This document shows positions 6,213 to 15,799 of a DNA stretch of 20,989 bases, in pieces. Numbering within the stretch: position 1 is the stretch's first letter; each line of letters opens with the position of its first letter. The notes under the pieces were generated by a model, which was not told where the DNA came from, made no database searches, and was given only the letters and a program-made list of their open reading frames with translations. The stretch spans positions 1 through 20,989 of the forward strand of contig JAKBGP010000011.1 of NCBI GenBank assembly GCA_021833045.1, read 5' to 3'. The position numbers were made by a program, and so were the translations under genes. This DNA comes from Thermoplasmata archaeon (GTDB lineage: Archaea > Thermoplasmatota > Thermoplasmata > Thermoplasmatales > Thermoplasmataceae).

Positions 6213-7172
6213 TTGGAAAACAGTGGACTAGCAACAAATAATAAAATTGATGTTCTTGTTATATTGAAATACCTGGCAAAAGAAAACCCCCAGTTTATGT
6301 TGGAAGGTATAGATCTCGACATCTCTTTAAAAAAATCTGCACGTCTGACGTATTGGTTGGCAATAATCCAATTGGCAATAGCGGATGTATCCATACTTGT
6401 TGCAGCATATTCTTCTACCATTGCTTCTTCCCAGTCAACTTTTAATTATCTAATTTTTTTCTTAAGTGGATTCTCAGCACTTTTTGTTGTTTGTATTTAT
6501 GTTCTTACACGATGGTACGGTTCAAAAGACAGAAAGGGGTCTGTATTTCATCATCATGAGTCCCCAGTTTATACCAGAGAGTTACAAGTTTATTGTTGCA
6601 AATCCTGCTATGAACAAAATGAGTATTCAATCTTGGAACTAAAAGATCTGTTTCATAAGATCGAATATCCAGAGCACAAAACAAATCTTGCAAGCATTAA
6701 AGTCAATGCTTATAAATTACTGAAGATCACTGACTTTTTTTCAATATATGAATTGGGTGTTTTATTCATCTATTATTTTTTGCTAATATTGTTGCAGAGA
6801 TTACTTGATCCAAAATTTTTTTCAATCGATTTTGGAATGACTTTTGCTCCGATTCTATACATTCTTTTATTTTCTTTTATAAGGCTGATACTTAGAAACA
6901 AGAACAATTCTAATCTTTTTTTTCTTGAAATAAGGGATGATTATTCAAAAATGGATACTTGCAAACAAGCAAAATATTCCATTTATCCACTAATAATAAC
7001 AAATAGATATTTGCGGAAAGGGAGAGTAGATAGTAGTACATTTCCAGTTTTAAAAAGTTCCTCATATTCATCTCGTGTGTTTTTATCATCAAAAATCCAT
7101 TACTCTAAGTTTCGTAGATTACAAGTTGAACCTTACAATGGAATTAAACCCGGAAATTACAAAGTGGATTGA
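6213..7172 (+). CDS. Hypothetical four-helix membrane protein
   Basis: The 319-residue protein starts at TTG 6213, chosen because a TATA box lies 26 nt upstream and no Shine-Dalgarno is present. Four hydrophobic segments are visible at about 46-66, 78-99, 180-198 and 207-228, forming two hairpins separated by a loop of about 80 residues. The loop holds a histidine and cysteine cluster (HHH at 113-115, CCKSC at 128-132) that could bind metal. The C-terminal 90 residues are soluble and basic. It has no close neighbours: about 380 nt of empty DNA precede it and 820 nt follow. The family is not recognised. A membrane-disrupting effector or an orphan membrane gene are both possible. Confidence 0.6.
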   Translation: MENSGLATNNKIDVLVILKYLAKENPQFMLEGIDLDISLKKSARLTYWLAIIQLAIADVSILVAAYSSTIASSQSTFNYLIFFLSGFSALFVVCIYVLTRWYGSKDRKGSVFHHHESPVYTRELQVYCCKSCYEQNEYSILELKDLFHKIEYPEHKTNLASIKVNAYKLLKITDFFSIYELGVLFIYYFLLILLQRLLDPKFFSIDFGMTFAPILYILLFSFIRLILRNKNNSNLFFLEIRDDYSKMDTCKQAKYSIYPLIITNRYLRKGRVDSSTFPVLKSSSYSSRVFLSSKIHYSKFRRLQVEPYNGIKPGNYKVD

Positions 7173-7603
7173 TTTACTCTTGATGTATCTCCCATGGATT
7201 TCTATTATCTAGACTTAGATATAAAAAAATTGAGAAAGTAAGTAAACATGAATAGCATTATACGTATGTTTCATATGGCACTTGTGTCTCGAAATACTTT
7301 GATCTTGTTTGGTAATTAATAGATATCATGAAGAATTGCAATAACCCAATGCCTCATTTTAGCAATATCAAGTTGACATCAAAAACACTGTCAATCACAA
7401 ATTTTAACCTCTCCAACAGGCAATTAGTTCAGTTCTTACATATTTTTCGTCTAATCCATTGCTCTCCTTGATAATGAATAGAAGATGTAGAACTGATCTT
7501 TTGATCCGTCGTAGCACTCCTTTGTAAATGGATTGCATTTCACAATTTTTAGATAAAATTATTGAAAAATAGGTCGTTTGGCTTTTCACTTGCATTACTG
7601 GAA

Positions 7604-7631
7604 GGTGAAAAACTACTTTGGTTTTTTCACC
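7604..7631 (+). repeat. Inverted repeat GGTGAAAAA / TTTTTCACC
   Basis: GGTGAAAAA (7604-7612) pairs with TTTTTCACC (7623-7631) across a 10-nt loop. A further TTTTCAC at 7583-7589 could pair with the same GTGAAAA arm, giving two mutually exclusive stems. There is no T-tract after the stem. It may be a protein-binding site or the end of a lost mobile element. Confidence 0.4.
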
Positions 7632-7749
7632 CTAATGTCAATGATACATACGGTAAAATCCCTCATAGGAATGTGAACACAGATCTTAAAGGATTTCTAA
7701 TTCACACATAGTACTTTATCTTACCTGAAATCTGTTCCTTTCGTTAAAA

Positions 7750-7848
7750 TTATTTCAATTCATTTTTTTCAATATTTTCCGCGCCATATTCTAGGTATTC
7801 TGCCAACATAAGGGAAGGTAAGGCTCTGATGTCTACCTGCTTAGCTTT
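7750..7848 (-). pseudogene. C-terminal coding remnant, possibly transposon-derived
   Basis: The minus-strand frame from 7848 to the TAA at 7752-7750 reads as 32 protein-like residues (KAKQVDIRALPSLMLAEYLE..., ending NIEKNELK) and is closed upstream by a TGA. The V-x-I-R-A-L-P pattern recalls the tail after the zinc ribbon in some archaeal IS200/IS605-type TnpB proteins, but that comparison is from memory. No upstream part of such a gene survives here. Confidence 0.25.
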
Positions 7849-7942
7849 TCATGAAAAATCTCAAGTCACCCTCATTTTTTTAAAATTAGTTCACCGTAAT
7901 TCCGTTTGCGGTCTCGATTTGAAAACTTTAACAATTAATTGG

Positions 7943-7950
7943 TTTATAAA
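7943..7950 (+). promoter_or_regulatory. TATA box of the hsd operon
   Basis: TTTATAAA lies 43-50 nt before the GTG at 7993, predicting a start site near 7972-7976 and a leader of about 20 nt. No Shine-Dalgarno is visible in that leader. A weaker TTGATATAG (about 7964-7972) closer to the gene is an alternative. Confidence 0.5.
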
Positions 7951-7992
7951 TGATAAACAAACGTTGATATAGACTCGACTATTAAACTAATT

Positions 7993-9543
7993 GTGGCAAG
8001 TGGCAACGGTGGAGATCTTGGGTTTGAAAAGGAATTATGGAAAGCTGCCGACAAACTTAGAAGCAACATGGATGCTGCCGAATATAAACATGTCGTGCTT
8101 GGACTAATTTTTCTCAAATACATTTCCGATTCTTTCGATGAAACTTACAAGGAGATTGAGCAAGATCCGGAAGGACTTTCCAGTTCTGAAGACATTGATG
8201 AATACAGGGCAAAGAACGTTTTCTGGGTTGACCCTGAAGCAAGATGGACTTATCTTATGGAAAATGCAAAGCAACCAACCATAGGGGTGATTGTGGATAA
8301 GGCCATGGATGCACTTGAACGCGACAATGCTACTCTCAAAGGGGTACTGTCAAGGGACTATGCACGTCCTGCTCTGGATAAGCAGAAGCTAGGTGAACTC
8401 ATAGATATGATAAGTGGCATTGGATTCAACGCAATGGAAGGAGTAAGCAAAGATCTTCTTGGAAAGGTATATGAATATTTCATTGGGCAGTTCGCAGATG
8501 CAGAGGGAAAGAAGGGTGGTCAGTTCTACACTCCAAGAAGCATTGTTCAGTTGCTTGTTGAAATGATTGAACCCTTCACCGGGAGGGTATTCGATCCATG
8601 CTGTGGCTCTGGCGGAATGTTTGTGCAGAGTGAGAAGTTTGTTGAAACGCATCAGGGAAGGTTGGATGACATACACATATTTGGCCAGGAGTCCAACCAG
8701 ACTACCTGGAAACTCTGTAGGATGAACCTGGCAATCAGAGGAATAGATGCTGATTCTGTCAGATGGAACAGCGAGGGTAGTCTTCTCAACGATGCCCACA
8801 GAGACCTCAAAGCAAACTTCATTCTTGCAAATCCACCTTTTAATGACTCTGATTGGGGTGGGGATTCCCTAAAAAATGACGTAAGATGGAAATACGGGGT
8901 GCCACCAGCAGGCAATGCCAACTTTGCATGGGTTCAGCATTTCATTAATCATCTTTCTCACAGCGGCATTGCAGGTTTTGTTCTAGCTAACGGTTCCATG
9001 AGTTCCAATACATCCAACGAAGGAGAAATCAGGAAAAACATCATTGAAGATTATCTGATAGACTGCATGGTTGCACTTCCCGACAAGCTATTTTACAACA
9101 CTGGAATTCCTGCATGTCTATGGTTTGTTTCAAGGGATATGCACAACAACAAATTCCGCGATAGGAAGAATCAGATTCTTTTCATAGATGCAAGGAAGCT
9201 AGGGAATATGATAGATAGGAGACACAGGGAACTTACTTATGTTGATATAAAGAAAATTTCAAACACATACCATCTCTGGAGAGGAGAACATTTGGAAAGT
9301 TCGGAGACCAAATATCAAAATATTCCTGGTTTTTGCAAATCCGTAGATGTGGAGGATGTAAGGAAAAACAACTGGATTCTCACCCCGGGAAGATACGTTG
9401 GAAGCGAAGAAGTGGATGACGATGAAGATTTTGAGGACAAGATGAATAATTTTACCTCAGAACTTGCAAGACTGATGGAAGATGGTAACAAACTTGATGA
9501 AGAGATAAAGAAAAATCTGGAGAAGATTGGGTTTGAATTCTGA
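7993..9543 (+). CDS. hsdM: Type I restriction-modification DNA methyltransferase subunit
   Basis: The 516-residue product is the N6-adenine methyltransferase subunit of a type I system. Residues 12-120 form the helical HsdM N-terminal domain ([21 protein letters not shown]). The SAM-binding motif I is [10 protein letters not shown] (201-210), and the catalytic motif IV is NPPF (280-283). QFYTPR (177-182) before motif I is also typical. The GTG start at 7993 is inferred from the conserved N-terminus and the promoter. The 3' end overlaps hsdS by 17 nt. With HsdS it methylates the recognition site, and the HsdM2-HsdS core also supports HsdR cleavage. The base composition is richer in G+C than the genes to its left, suggesting a separate acquisition. 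Confidence 0.96.
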   Translation: MASGNGGDLGFEKELWKAADKLRSNMDAAEYKHVVLGLIFLKYISDSFDETYKEIEQDPEGLSSSEDIDEYRAKNVFWVDPEARWTYLMENAKQPTIGVIVDKAMDALERDNATLKGVLSRDYARPALDKQKLGELIDMISGIGFNAMEGVSKDLLGKVYEYFIGQFADAEGKKGGQFYTPRSIVQLLVEMIEPFTGRVFDPCCGSGGMFVQSEKFVETHQGRLDDIHIFGQESNQTTWKLCRMNLAIRGIDADSVRWNSEGSLLNDAHRDLKANFILANPPFNDSDWGGDSLKNDVRWKYGVPPAGNANFAWVQHFINHLSHSGIAGFVLANGSMSSNTSNEGEIRKNIIEDYLIDCMVALPDKLFYNTGIPACLWFVSRDMHNNKFRDRKNQILFIDARKLGNMIDRRHRELTYVDIKKISNTYHLWRGEHLESSETKYQNIPGFCKSVDVEDVRKNNWILTPGRYVGSEEVDDDEDFEDKMNNFTSELARLMEDGNKLDEEIKKNLEKIGFEF

Positions 9544-10735
9544 AATTAGAAAATGGGATTCCAGATTTATACGGAACATGATCAAATTAAACTACGGTAA
9601 AGGCCTAAGAGAAGACCAGAGGAGAAAGGGGTACTATCCGGTGTACGGGTCCAATGGGATCGTAGGTTTTCATGATAAATATCTTGTTGAAGGACCCGGT
9701 ATTATAATTGGAAGGAAAGGCAATGTTGGTTCAGTAAGATTTTCGAAGGATAATTTTTGGCCTATTGACACGACCTATTATCTTACTATACACGGAATTG
9801 GTGATTTTGAATTTTGGTACTATTTCCTGCAAACCATAAAACTTGATGAGATGAACACTCATTCAGCTGTGCCTGGATTAAACAGAGAAAATGTTTACAA
9901 CTTGGAAATTGCAATACCAGATTACGCTGAGCAAACAGCAATTGCAAATATTCTGTCAAATTTGGATACTAAAATAGAACTCAATCAACAGATGAATAAA
10001 ACCCTCGAATCCATTGCCCAATCCCTATTCAAGCACTGGTTCATCGACTTTGAATTTCCGGACGTAAATGACCAACCATATAAGTCAAGTGGAGGGGAGA
10101 TGATAGATTCTGAGTTGGAAATGATCCCAAAAGGTTGGCACGTTTCCAAAATTGGTAAAGAATTTAAAACGATATTAGGTGGAACACCCTCTACAATGAA
10201 TAAAAGTTATTGGGAAAATGGTACAATACCTTGGATAAATTCAGGTAAGATAAATGAATTTCGTATTATTGAACCTTCAGAATATATAACAGAAAATGCA
10301 GTAAAAGAGTCTGCTACCAAATTGATGCCAAAAGGAACGGTAGTATTGGCGATTACGGGAGCTACATTAGGTCAAATTAGTATAATAGAAATAGATACTT
10401 GTGGCAATCAGTCCGTGGTTGGTATTATCCCTACGGAAATTCTAAATTCAGAATATTTGTACTTTACCCTACAAGCTAATTTAAATAAGCTCATTTCTAA
10501 CCAAACTGGAGGAGCACAGCAACACATAAATAAAGGAAACATCGAAAATCTTCAAATAATAGTACCTGAAGATATTGTGATTAACAAATTCAAAGCAGTA
10601 TCTGAACCTATTTTTGAAAATATTTCAAAGCGTTGCTTTGAGAATCTTGCCTTATCAAAAATTCGTGACCTGCTTTTACCTAAATTAATGTCCGGCAAAA
10701 TCAGAGTTTCGATGGAGGAGACAAGTGTTGGATAG
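9527..10735 (+). CDS. hsdS: Type I restriction-modification specificity subunit
   Basis: The 402-residue product chooses the DNA target. TRD1 occupies about residues 10-130 (LNYGKGL at 21-27). The central conserved helix is 136-178 ([15 protein letters not shown], then [13 protein letters not shown]). TRD2 follows from IPKGW (200-204) to about 350, including [15 protein letters not shown]. The distal conserved helix ends in [13 protein letters not shown] (382-394). TTG 9527 is taken as the start because it leaves the usual short lead before W10 and overlaps hsdM. It overlaps hsdR by 11 nt. Nucleotides 10140-10630 (TRD2) are visibly more A+T-rich than the flanking hsd sequence, as expected from a domain swap. 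Confidence 0.94.
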   Translation: MGLNSEIRKWDSRFIRNMIKLNYGKGLREDQRRKGYYPVYGSNGIVGFHDKYLVEGPGIIIGRKGNVGSVRFSKDNFWPIDTTYYLTIHGIGDFEFWYYFLQTIKLDEMNTHSAVPGLNRENVYNLEIAIPDYAEQTAIANILSNLDTKIELNQQMNKTLESIAQSLFKHWFIDFEFPDVNDQPYKSSGGEMIDSELEMIPKGWHVSKIGKEFKTILGGTPSTMNKSYWENGTIPWINSGKINEFRIIEPSEYITENAVKESATKLMPKGTVVLAITGATLGQISIIEIDTCGNQSVVGIIPTEILNSEYLYFTLQANLNKLISNQTGGAQQHINKGNIENLQIIVPEDIVINKFKAVSEPIFENISKRCFENLALSKIRDLLLPKLMSGKIRVSMEETSVG

Positions 10736-13700
10736 ATTCTATGAACAGGACTTTGAGAAAACTTTCATGGATGCCCTTGCAGATCATCAGTACAATACTG
10801 ATTATGCCCCAAATATCTCAGAAGGCACTATTTCAGAGGAAAGAAAGAATGATCAGGTTTTCTTTTTTGGACAGCTCAAAAGCAGCCTCTACAAATTGAA
10901 CCCAAATATTCCCAGTGAGGCAATTGAAGATGCCCTCAGGAAAATTATAAGGAACGATTCTCAGGATCTGGTTTCCAATAACAAAAGTTTCCATAGGATG
11001 CTTTTCAATGGAGTGGATGTGGAATTCAAAGACAAGGGTGGAAGAATCAGGGGAGAAAAGGTGTGGATTATAGACTTCGATAACCCGGAAAACAATGAAT
11101 TCCTTGCCCTGAACCAATTCACCATTAAGAAGGATAAAAGAGACAATCTGCCAGACAGAAGGCCAGATATTGTTATATTTGTTAATGGATTGCCATTGAT
11201 CGTAGTCGAACTGAAGAATCCCACTGATGAAAAGGCAACAATCCTCTCTGCTTACAAGCAGATACAGACCTACAAGAATGAAATTCCCTCACTTTTCAGA
11301 TTTAATGAAATCATAATCATTAGCGACGGCATCATTGCAAAGGCAGGAACCATATCCTCCCTTTATGAGAGATTCATGCCCTGGAAGACGGTTAACTTTG
11401 AACCATCTGAGAAAAATATACCGCAATACGAAACCCTCATTGAAGGGATGTTGAACAAAAAGACCTTCCTTGATCTTATCCGACACTATATTGTATACGA
11501 AGAGGAAAGGGATACTGTTAACAATGTTACGCGTACAGTAAAGAAACTGGCAGCATACCACCAGTACAATGCTGTTGAAAAGGCAATAAATACAACAGTA
11601 TTAGCAAAGGGAGGTAGTAAGAAGGCAGGCATTGTCTGGCATACACAGGGTTCCGGAAAGAGCCTCACCATGGTTTTCTATGCTTCCAAACTGGCTTTGA
11701 AGAAGGAATTAGAGAATCCAACCATTGTTGTGATCACAGACAGGAATGACCTTGACGGGCAGCTCTTTGCAACATTCACAAGGTGTCAGGAATTGCTGAG
11801 ACAAGAGCCAAGACGGGCTGATACACGAAAAGACCTTTATTCGCTCTTAAAAGTTGCATCAGGAGGAATCGTGTTCACTACTATTCAGAAGTTCCTCCCT
11901 GAAAGCCAAGGTCATGAATTCCCTCTACTATCTGAAAGAGAGAATATAATCGTTATAGCAGACGAAGCCCACAGGACTCAGTATGGGTTTGGGCTAAAAA
12001 TTCCAAAGAATGACGATGGGGCCCTGTTAAAATATGGATATGCCAAGTACATCAGAGATGCATTACCAAAAGCCTCATTCATTGGTTTCACGGGTACGCC
12101 CATAGAAAAAGCGGATCGTAGCACTTATGCTGTGTTTGGGAAATATGTTGATGTGTATGATATCCAGAAATCGGTAGAGGACAAAAATACAGTTAGAATT
12201 TACTATGAAAATCGTCTTGTTGAGATAAGGCTCAAACCGGAGGAGGTACCCAAGATTGACAGCGAATTCGATGCAGCCACAGAGGGAGAAGAGACAGAAG
12301 GAAAGGAAAAGCAGAAGACCAAGTGGAGTACCTTGGAAAAAGTTGTCGGAACAGAAGAAAGGATAAGCAAGATTGCCGAAGATTTTGTGAAGCACTGGGA
12401 AAACCGCCTGAACATCCTGGATGGAAAGACAATGATTGTAACCATGAGTAGGAGAATTGCCGTTGAACTCCACAATGAGATCATAAAACTGAGGCCGGCA
12501 TGGTATCACATGGATGATTCAAAGGGAACAATCAAAGTAGTAATGACTGGTTCTGCATCAGATGGGCCGGAATGGCAGGAACACATCAGAAACAAGGAGA
12601 GAAGGGATAGAATAGGAGACAGATTTAAAGATCCGGACGATCTCCTCAAAGTTATCATTGTCAGAGATATGTGGCTTACTGGGTTCGATGTTCCAAGCCT
12701 TCATACCATGTATGTAGACAAACCGATGCAGGGCCATACACTAATGCAGGCCATTGCAAGAGTGAATAGGGTTTTCAGGGATAAACCGGGAGGCCTTGTG
12801 GTAGATTACATTGGAATAGGTCTTGATCTGAAGAAGGCACTGCATATCTACTCCGATGGGGACAGAGAGGATACAGGAATACCGATGGATCAGGCCATTG
12901 CTTTAATGCAGGAAAAGTTTGAAATTGTATCTGCACTGTTTCATGGATATGATTACCTGAAATTTTTCACTGCAGATTCGAAAGAGAAGCTCAGGATAAT
13001 TCTGGACGCTTCTGATTTTATTCTGTCAATAGAGAGGGGAAAGGAGAGATTTCTTGAAAATGTTCTTGCTCTTTCCAGAGCCTATGCGTTGTGTGTACCA
13101 AGTCAGGAATCAGCCATCCTCAGAGACGAGATAGGTTTCTTCCAAGCTGTCAGGGCAGCCATATTGAAGAACAGTGAAGATTCAGAAAGAGACTACAATA
13201 ACACAGACTCAGCAATAAAACAAATACTTTCAAAATCTATAGTATCAGACAGGGTAATCGATCTCTTCGAAGCTGCAGGGATTCAAAAACCTGACATATC
13301 AATTCTGTCAGATCAGTTTCTTTCTGAAGTAAAAGGGATGAAGCAGAAGAATCTCGCATTCGAAGCCTTAAAAAGATTGTTAGCTGATCAAATAAAATTA
13401 AGACTCAAGAATAGCGTTGTTCAGGGTAGGTCTTTTGCAGAGTTGTTGGACAAGACTGTAAAGAGATACATCAACAGGAGCATAGATGCTGCTCAGGCTC
13501 TGGAAGAATTAATTGAACTGGCAAAGAAAATACGTGAGGATCAGAAGAGGGGAGAGATGCTACATCTCAATGTTGATGAGATTGCTTTTTATGATGCACT
13601 GGCGGACTACAAGAATGCCAAAGAAATAATGGGTGACGAAACCTTAAAAGATATTGCAAGGGAGTTGGTTTTAGCACTGAAGAAGAATGTGAAAATTGAT

Positions 13701-13853
13701 TGGACCATCAGGGAAAGCGTGCAGGCTCAAATGAGGCTTGTAGTTAAAAGGATCCTACGAAAATACCATTATCCGCCTGATGGGCAAGTGAAAGCAACTG
13801 AAACTGTGCTTGAACAGGCCAAGTTGTTTGCTCAGGAATGGGCAGGTTTATAA
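10725..13853 (+). CDS. hsdR: Type I restriction-modification endonuclease/translocase subunit
   Basis: The 1042-residue motor and nuclease subunit appears complete. The N-terminal nuclease has RPDIVIF (D148), VELKNP (E162, K164) and the QxxxY motif QIQTY (179-183). The translocase has Walker A TQGSGKS (307-313), DEAH box IADEAH (411-416), FTGTP and the motif VI region QAIARVNR. The helical C-terminus that docks on HsdM-HsdS follows. GTG 10725 or TTG 10728 is the start; GGAGGAG at 10714-10720 supports either. No frameshift or missing catalytic residue was seen, so the hsdMSR operon looks functional. Confidence 0.95.
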   Translation: MLDRFYEQDFEKTFMDALADHQYNTDYAPNISEGTISEERKNDQVFFFGQLKSSLYKLNPNIPSEAIEDALRKIIRNDSQDLVSNNKSFHRMLFNGVDVEFKDKGGRIRGEKVWIIDFDNPENNEFLALNQFTIKKDKRDNLPDRRPDIVIFVNGLPLIVVELKNPTDEKATILSAYKQIQTYKNEIPSLFRFNEIIIISDGIIAKAGTISSLYERFMPWKTVNFEPSEKNIPQYETLIEGMLNKKTFLDLIRHYIVYEEERDTVNNVTRTVKKLAAYHQYNAVEKAINTTVLAKGGSKKAGIVWHTQGSGKSLTMVFYASKLALKKELENPTIVVITDRNDLDGQLFATFTRCQELLRQEPRRADTRKDLYSLLKVASGGIVFTTIQKFLPESQGHEFPLLSERENIIVIADEAHRTQYGFGLKIPKNDDGALLKYGYAKYIRDALPKASFIGFTGTPIEKADRSTYAVFGKYVDVYDIQKSVEDKNTVRIYYENRLVEIRLKPEEVPKIDSEFDAATEGEETEGKEKQKTKWSTLEKVVGTEERISKIAEDFVKHWENRLNILDGKTMIVTMSRRIAVELHNEIIKLRPAWYHMDDSKGTIKVVMTGSASDGPEWQEHIRNKERRDRIGDRFKDPDDLLKVIIVRDMWLTGFDVPSLHTMYVDKPMQGHTLMQAIARVNRVFRDKPGGLVVDYIGIGLDLKKALHIYSDGDREDTGIPMDQAIALMQEKFEIVSALFHGYDYLKFFTADSKEKLRIILDASDFILSIERGKERFLENVLALSRAYALCVPSQESAILRDEIGFFQAVRAAILKNSEDSERDYNNTDSAIKQILSKSIVSDRVIDLFEAAGIQKPDISILSDQFLSEVKGMKQKNLAFEALKRLLADQIKLRLKNSVVQGRSFAELLDKTVKRYINRSIDAAQALEELIELAKKIREDQKRGEMLHLNVDEIAFYDALADYKNAKEIMGDETLKDIARELVLALKKNVKIDWTIRESVQAQMRLVVKRILRKYHYPPDGQVKATETVLEQAKLFAQEWAGL

Positions 13854-14143
13854 AATTAGTGACTGTACTGCGAAGAAGGTGTCACAGTGCTTATTGTTTG
13901 GAGCGTTTTAAGTTGTGCTGTACCTTAAGATCAAGGGTTTTTAACTGATCTTCTTTTAATAATTCAGTATCAAAGATCATCTCCAGATTGAATTACAATT
14001 TCAAGACTCTATTCTTTTATAGGCTTCCTTTACTTATTGGGGGGATAATGAGTAAGACCTCTAATCTGGTTTATATACCATTAAATACAAGACATGATAA
14101 AATTACCAACTTGACACATACACAGTAAGATGTTTTATATTTT
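13854..14143 (+). other. Convergent spacer between hsdR and the PIN gene
   Basis: No good gene is seen. Soon after hsdR, GTGAC and GTCAC (13860-13886) could form a weak stem, and T-rich stretches near 13937-13960 may end transcription. A TATA-like TTTATATA (14070-14077) has no sizeable plus-strand ORF behind it. A 26-codon ORF at 14048-14128 has a G-rich run before its ATG but nothing else to support it. Confidence 0.45.
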
Positions 14144-14770
14144 TCATACAGGTTTTCTGTCATCTTTTCCCCCTTTCGCCATAGGCAATATGGGTAAAAT
14201 ATTTCCTGCTTTCAATTTTTTTTCCAAGTCTTGTGGACTAGCAGCTATTATATTTAATTTCATTTTCTGAGACTTCTCTTTCATAGTCTTGAGAAGATCA
14301 CCGTCCCTTGTTATGAAAACATTGCTTCCGCTTTTGATCGCAGCATCAATTTGTATAGCATCACCTATAGAGATGTTAGATTCAATCATAATTTGAAGAA
14401 TATCATCCCAGTCCTCATCATAAGGAACAGATAGATAAATTATATCTGTCTCTATGAAATCTTTCCAGAATTTTTTTACAACTTCATCGTAAACCGATCT
14501 CAGTTCTTCCTTTGTCAATTTTCTCGGATATCTTGTTCTTATAATATCTTCAAGGGTTTCCCCAGATTGAGCCCTTCTCCATATCCATTTACTTTCTAGT
14601 TCCTTGTCAATTACTTCAAGTATCGTATAAAAAGCAGTCCAAGTTCGTAATTTTCTACGCTTGAGGGTTTCCAACAGGAGAACTGAATCCTTCTTTCTAT
14701 TTCTAATGTAGTCAAGAATAATATTGGTGTCAAGATATGGTTTTGGTTTTTTTCGTCTAGTTGTAGTCAT
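14144..14770 (-). CDS. PIN-domain protein (VapC-like ribonuclease)
   Basis: This 208-residue protein has the PIN nuclease acidic set: D14 in YLDTNIILDYI, E52 in TILEVID, D137 in SIGDAIQIDAAI, and D156/D158 in FITRDGDLL. PIN domains of this type are metal-dependent RNases, best known as VapC toxins. It is longer than typical VapC (about 130 residues), with an insert at about 60-115 and a basic C-terminal tail. The ATG at 14770 follows directly on the stop of a 27-codon basic ORF (TAAATG), so the two are translationally coupled. No AbrB-, CopG- or PHD-type antitoxin is visible nearby. It may be a toxin with an unusual partner, or a housekeeping-type PIN RNase carried in the island. Confidence 0.8.
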   Translation of the reverse strand: MTTTRRKKPKPYLDTNIILDYIRNRKKDSVLLLETLKRRKLRTWTAFYTILEVIDKELESKWIWRRAQSGETLEDIIRTRYPRKLTKEELRSVYDEVVKKFWKDFIETDIIYLSVPYDEDWDDILQIMIESNISIGDAIQIDAAIKSGSNVFITRDGDLLKTMKEKSQKMKLNIIAASPQDLEKKLKAGNILPILPMAKGGKDDRKPV

Positions 14771-14854
14771 TTATGGTCGCCTAGGTCTGCGGGGTTTTCT
14801 CCTCTTTGGTTTTTTCTTTGGTGCAATAGCATATGTTGGATAGAATTCATTCAT
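14771..14854 (-). CDS. 27-residue basic protein coupled to the PIN gene
   Basis: The ORF starts at ATG 14854 and ends in TAA immediately before the PIN start. The product is a short aromatic head (MNEFYPTYAIAP) followed by a tail of 15 residues made only of lysine, arginine and proline. A TATA-like element (14877-14887) sits about 28 nt upstream with no Shine-Dalgarno, which fits a leaderless message starting here. It could be a nucleic-acid-binding micropeptide, a leader peptide, or a minimal partner of the PIN protein. The PIN N-terminus itself begins TTTRRKKPKP, so the two may once have formed one frame. Confidence 0.4.
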   Translation of the reverse strand: MNEFYPTYAIAPKKKPKRRKPRRPRRP

Positions 14855-14876
14855 CGTATTATGTATATCTTTCGTG

Positions 14877-14887
14877 TTAATAATTAT
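14877..14887 (-). promoter_or_regulatory. TATA-like box of the basic ORF/PIN operon
   Basis: Read on the minus strand this is ATAATTATTAA, centred about 28 nt before the ATG at 14854. It is divergent from the promoter of the 15033 operon, about 115 bp away, in a shared intergenic region. Confidence 0.4.
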
Positions 14888-14994
14888 GTTATGTATGGTT
14901 GTGTTTGGTTAAATATGACTAAACACTGTGATAGTTGTAAATATAAATCATTTTGAAATGCAACTATGTGCAACGAATTTTCTCGAGTAAAAGC

Positions 14995-15002
14995 TTTTAA
15001 AT
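14995..15002 (+). promoter_or_regulatory. TATA box of the three-gene operon 15033-16068
   Basis: TTTTAAAT, centred near 14999, predicts transcription from about 15024. That places the ATG at 15015 upstream of the message and favours the in-frame ATG at 15033 as the start. Confidence 0.5.
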
Positions 15003-15032
15003 GTATAGACATACATGCATGTAGGGATTGAG

Positions 15033-15317
15033 ATGAAAGAGATAATAATTCAGGTCCTCAATGTACAGAGAGTAACTGACATTGCAACTGGAGATATCGT
15101 AGTTCAAATTACAATGGGTACTCCTATCCCAATGAATAGTGAAATTCAAGCAAGACTACCCACTGAAAGAGACGAATCTTTACCATCGGAATCATTCACC
15201 AACCTGATCCAAATGATGCTTCCGTTTGAAGAAGCAGGTAAATACATTGTTGGAAGTAAATGGATACTAACTACTAATGCAGACGGAAATATCTCAATTA
15301 CACTGGGGATTAAATGA
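15033..15317 (+). CDS. Small hypothetical protein, first gene of an overlapping trio
   Basis: The product has 94 residues from ATG 15033; the ATG at 15015 would add six residues but lies upstream of the predicted transcription start. It looks beta-rich (MKEIIIQVLNVQRV, ITMGTPIPM), with a final hydrophobic hairpin KYIVGSKWILTTN and SITLGIK. No motif or family is recognised, and no signal peptide or membrane segment is seen. Its stop overlaps the next start as ATGA, so it is translated together with the 15314 gene. Confidence 0.6.
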   Translation: MKEIIIQVLNVQRVTDIATGDIVVQITMGTPIPMNSEIQARLPTERDESLPSESFTNLIQMMLPFEEAGKYIVGSKWILTTNADGNISITLGIK

Positions 15318-15799
15318 TGATAGGATCAATTGAAAAACAGTTTAAACCTGCTTCGAGAAAAAGATCTTTTGCTTTACGTGGACGTAACCCACAAGTTGGA
15401 GAAATTGGAATGTCTTATCGATTGAAACCTACTTCTTATATGCATAGAATAGAGAATTATCAGGAACCACTTACTTTAACTATAAATAAATCAATACTTG
15501 AAGTTCCCGTAAAGAATAATGTTAAAACCTATACAGTAAAAATATCCGATCTCTTTAAGGAAGATTTCATTAACAAATTAGATGAAGGAGCCAAGGCAAT
15601 TGACCTTATGTCTAAATCCGAGAAGCGCTTGTATACCGATGTCAATTCAAGGATAATGATCGAATCATTTGTAAATATTATGTATGAAGCACAGACAAAA
15701 GGGTTTGAGAATAAGATTACTCCTGAGTTCAAGACAAGGTATAAAGAATGGCTTACCTTAGTTACAATAAGGATGTTCAACGAGATTCCAGATGAGTGA
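15314..15799 (+). CDS. Hypothetical protein, middle gene of the trio
   Basis: This is a 161-residue soluble protein. The N-terminal 40 residues are basic (KQFKPASRKRSFALRGR). The middle has short strands (LTLTINKSILEVPV, KTYTVKISDLF). The C-terminal half is helical, with a short aromatic stretch near the end (YKEWLTLVTIRMFNE). No catalytic motif or known family is recognised. It starts in an ATGA overlap with the preceding gene and ends in a GTGA overlap with the next, which argues that the three products act together. Confidence 0.6.
   Translation: MMIGSIEKQFKPASRKRSFALRGRNPQVGEIGMSYRLKPTSYMHRIENYQEPLTLTINKSILEVPVKNNVKTYTVKISDLFKEDFINKLDEGAKAIDLMSKSEKRLYTDVNSRIMIESFVNIMYEAQTKGFENKITPEFKTRYKEWLTLVTIRMFNEIPDE

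Larger units (their letters stand above)
7173..7992 (+). other. Long gene-poor spacer with remnants
   Basis: About 820 nt hold no convincing intact gene on either strand. They contain an inverted repeat (7604-7631), a short minus-strand coding remnant (7750-7848) and the hsdM promoter (7943-7950). A minus-strand 63-codon frame at 7404-7595 lacks a start signal and protein-like features. The stretch looks like debris between two imported modules. Confidence 0.5.

Noticed and set aside
7404..7595. Minus-strand 63-codon ORF in the spacer before hsdM
   Set aside because: No Shine-Dalgarno or well-placed TATA box, and no protein-like pattern beyond chance.
12075..12509. Minus-strand 144-codon frame opposite hsdR
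   Set aside because: hsdR is unambiguous here with conserved translocase motifs; the opposite frame has no motifs.
14048..14128. 26-codon plus-strand ORF after a G-rich run
   Set aside because: The TATA-like box lies inside the ORF, the peptide is featureless, and it faces the PIN gene's 3' end.
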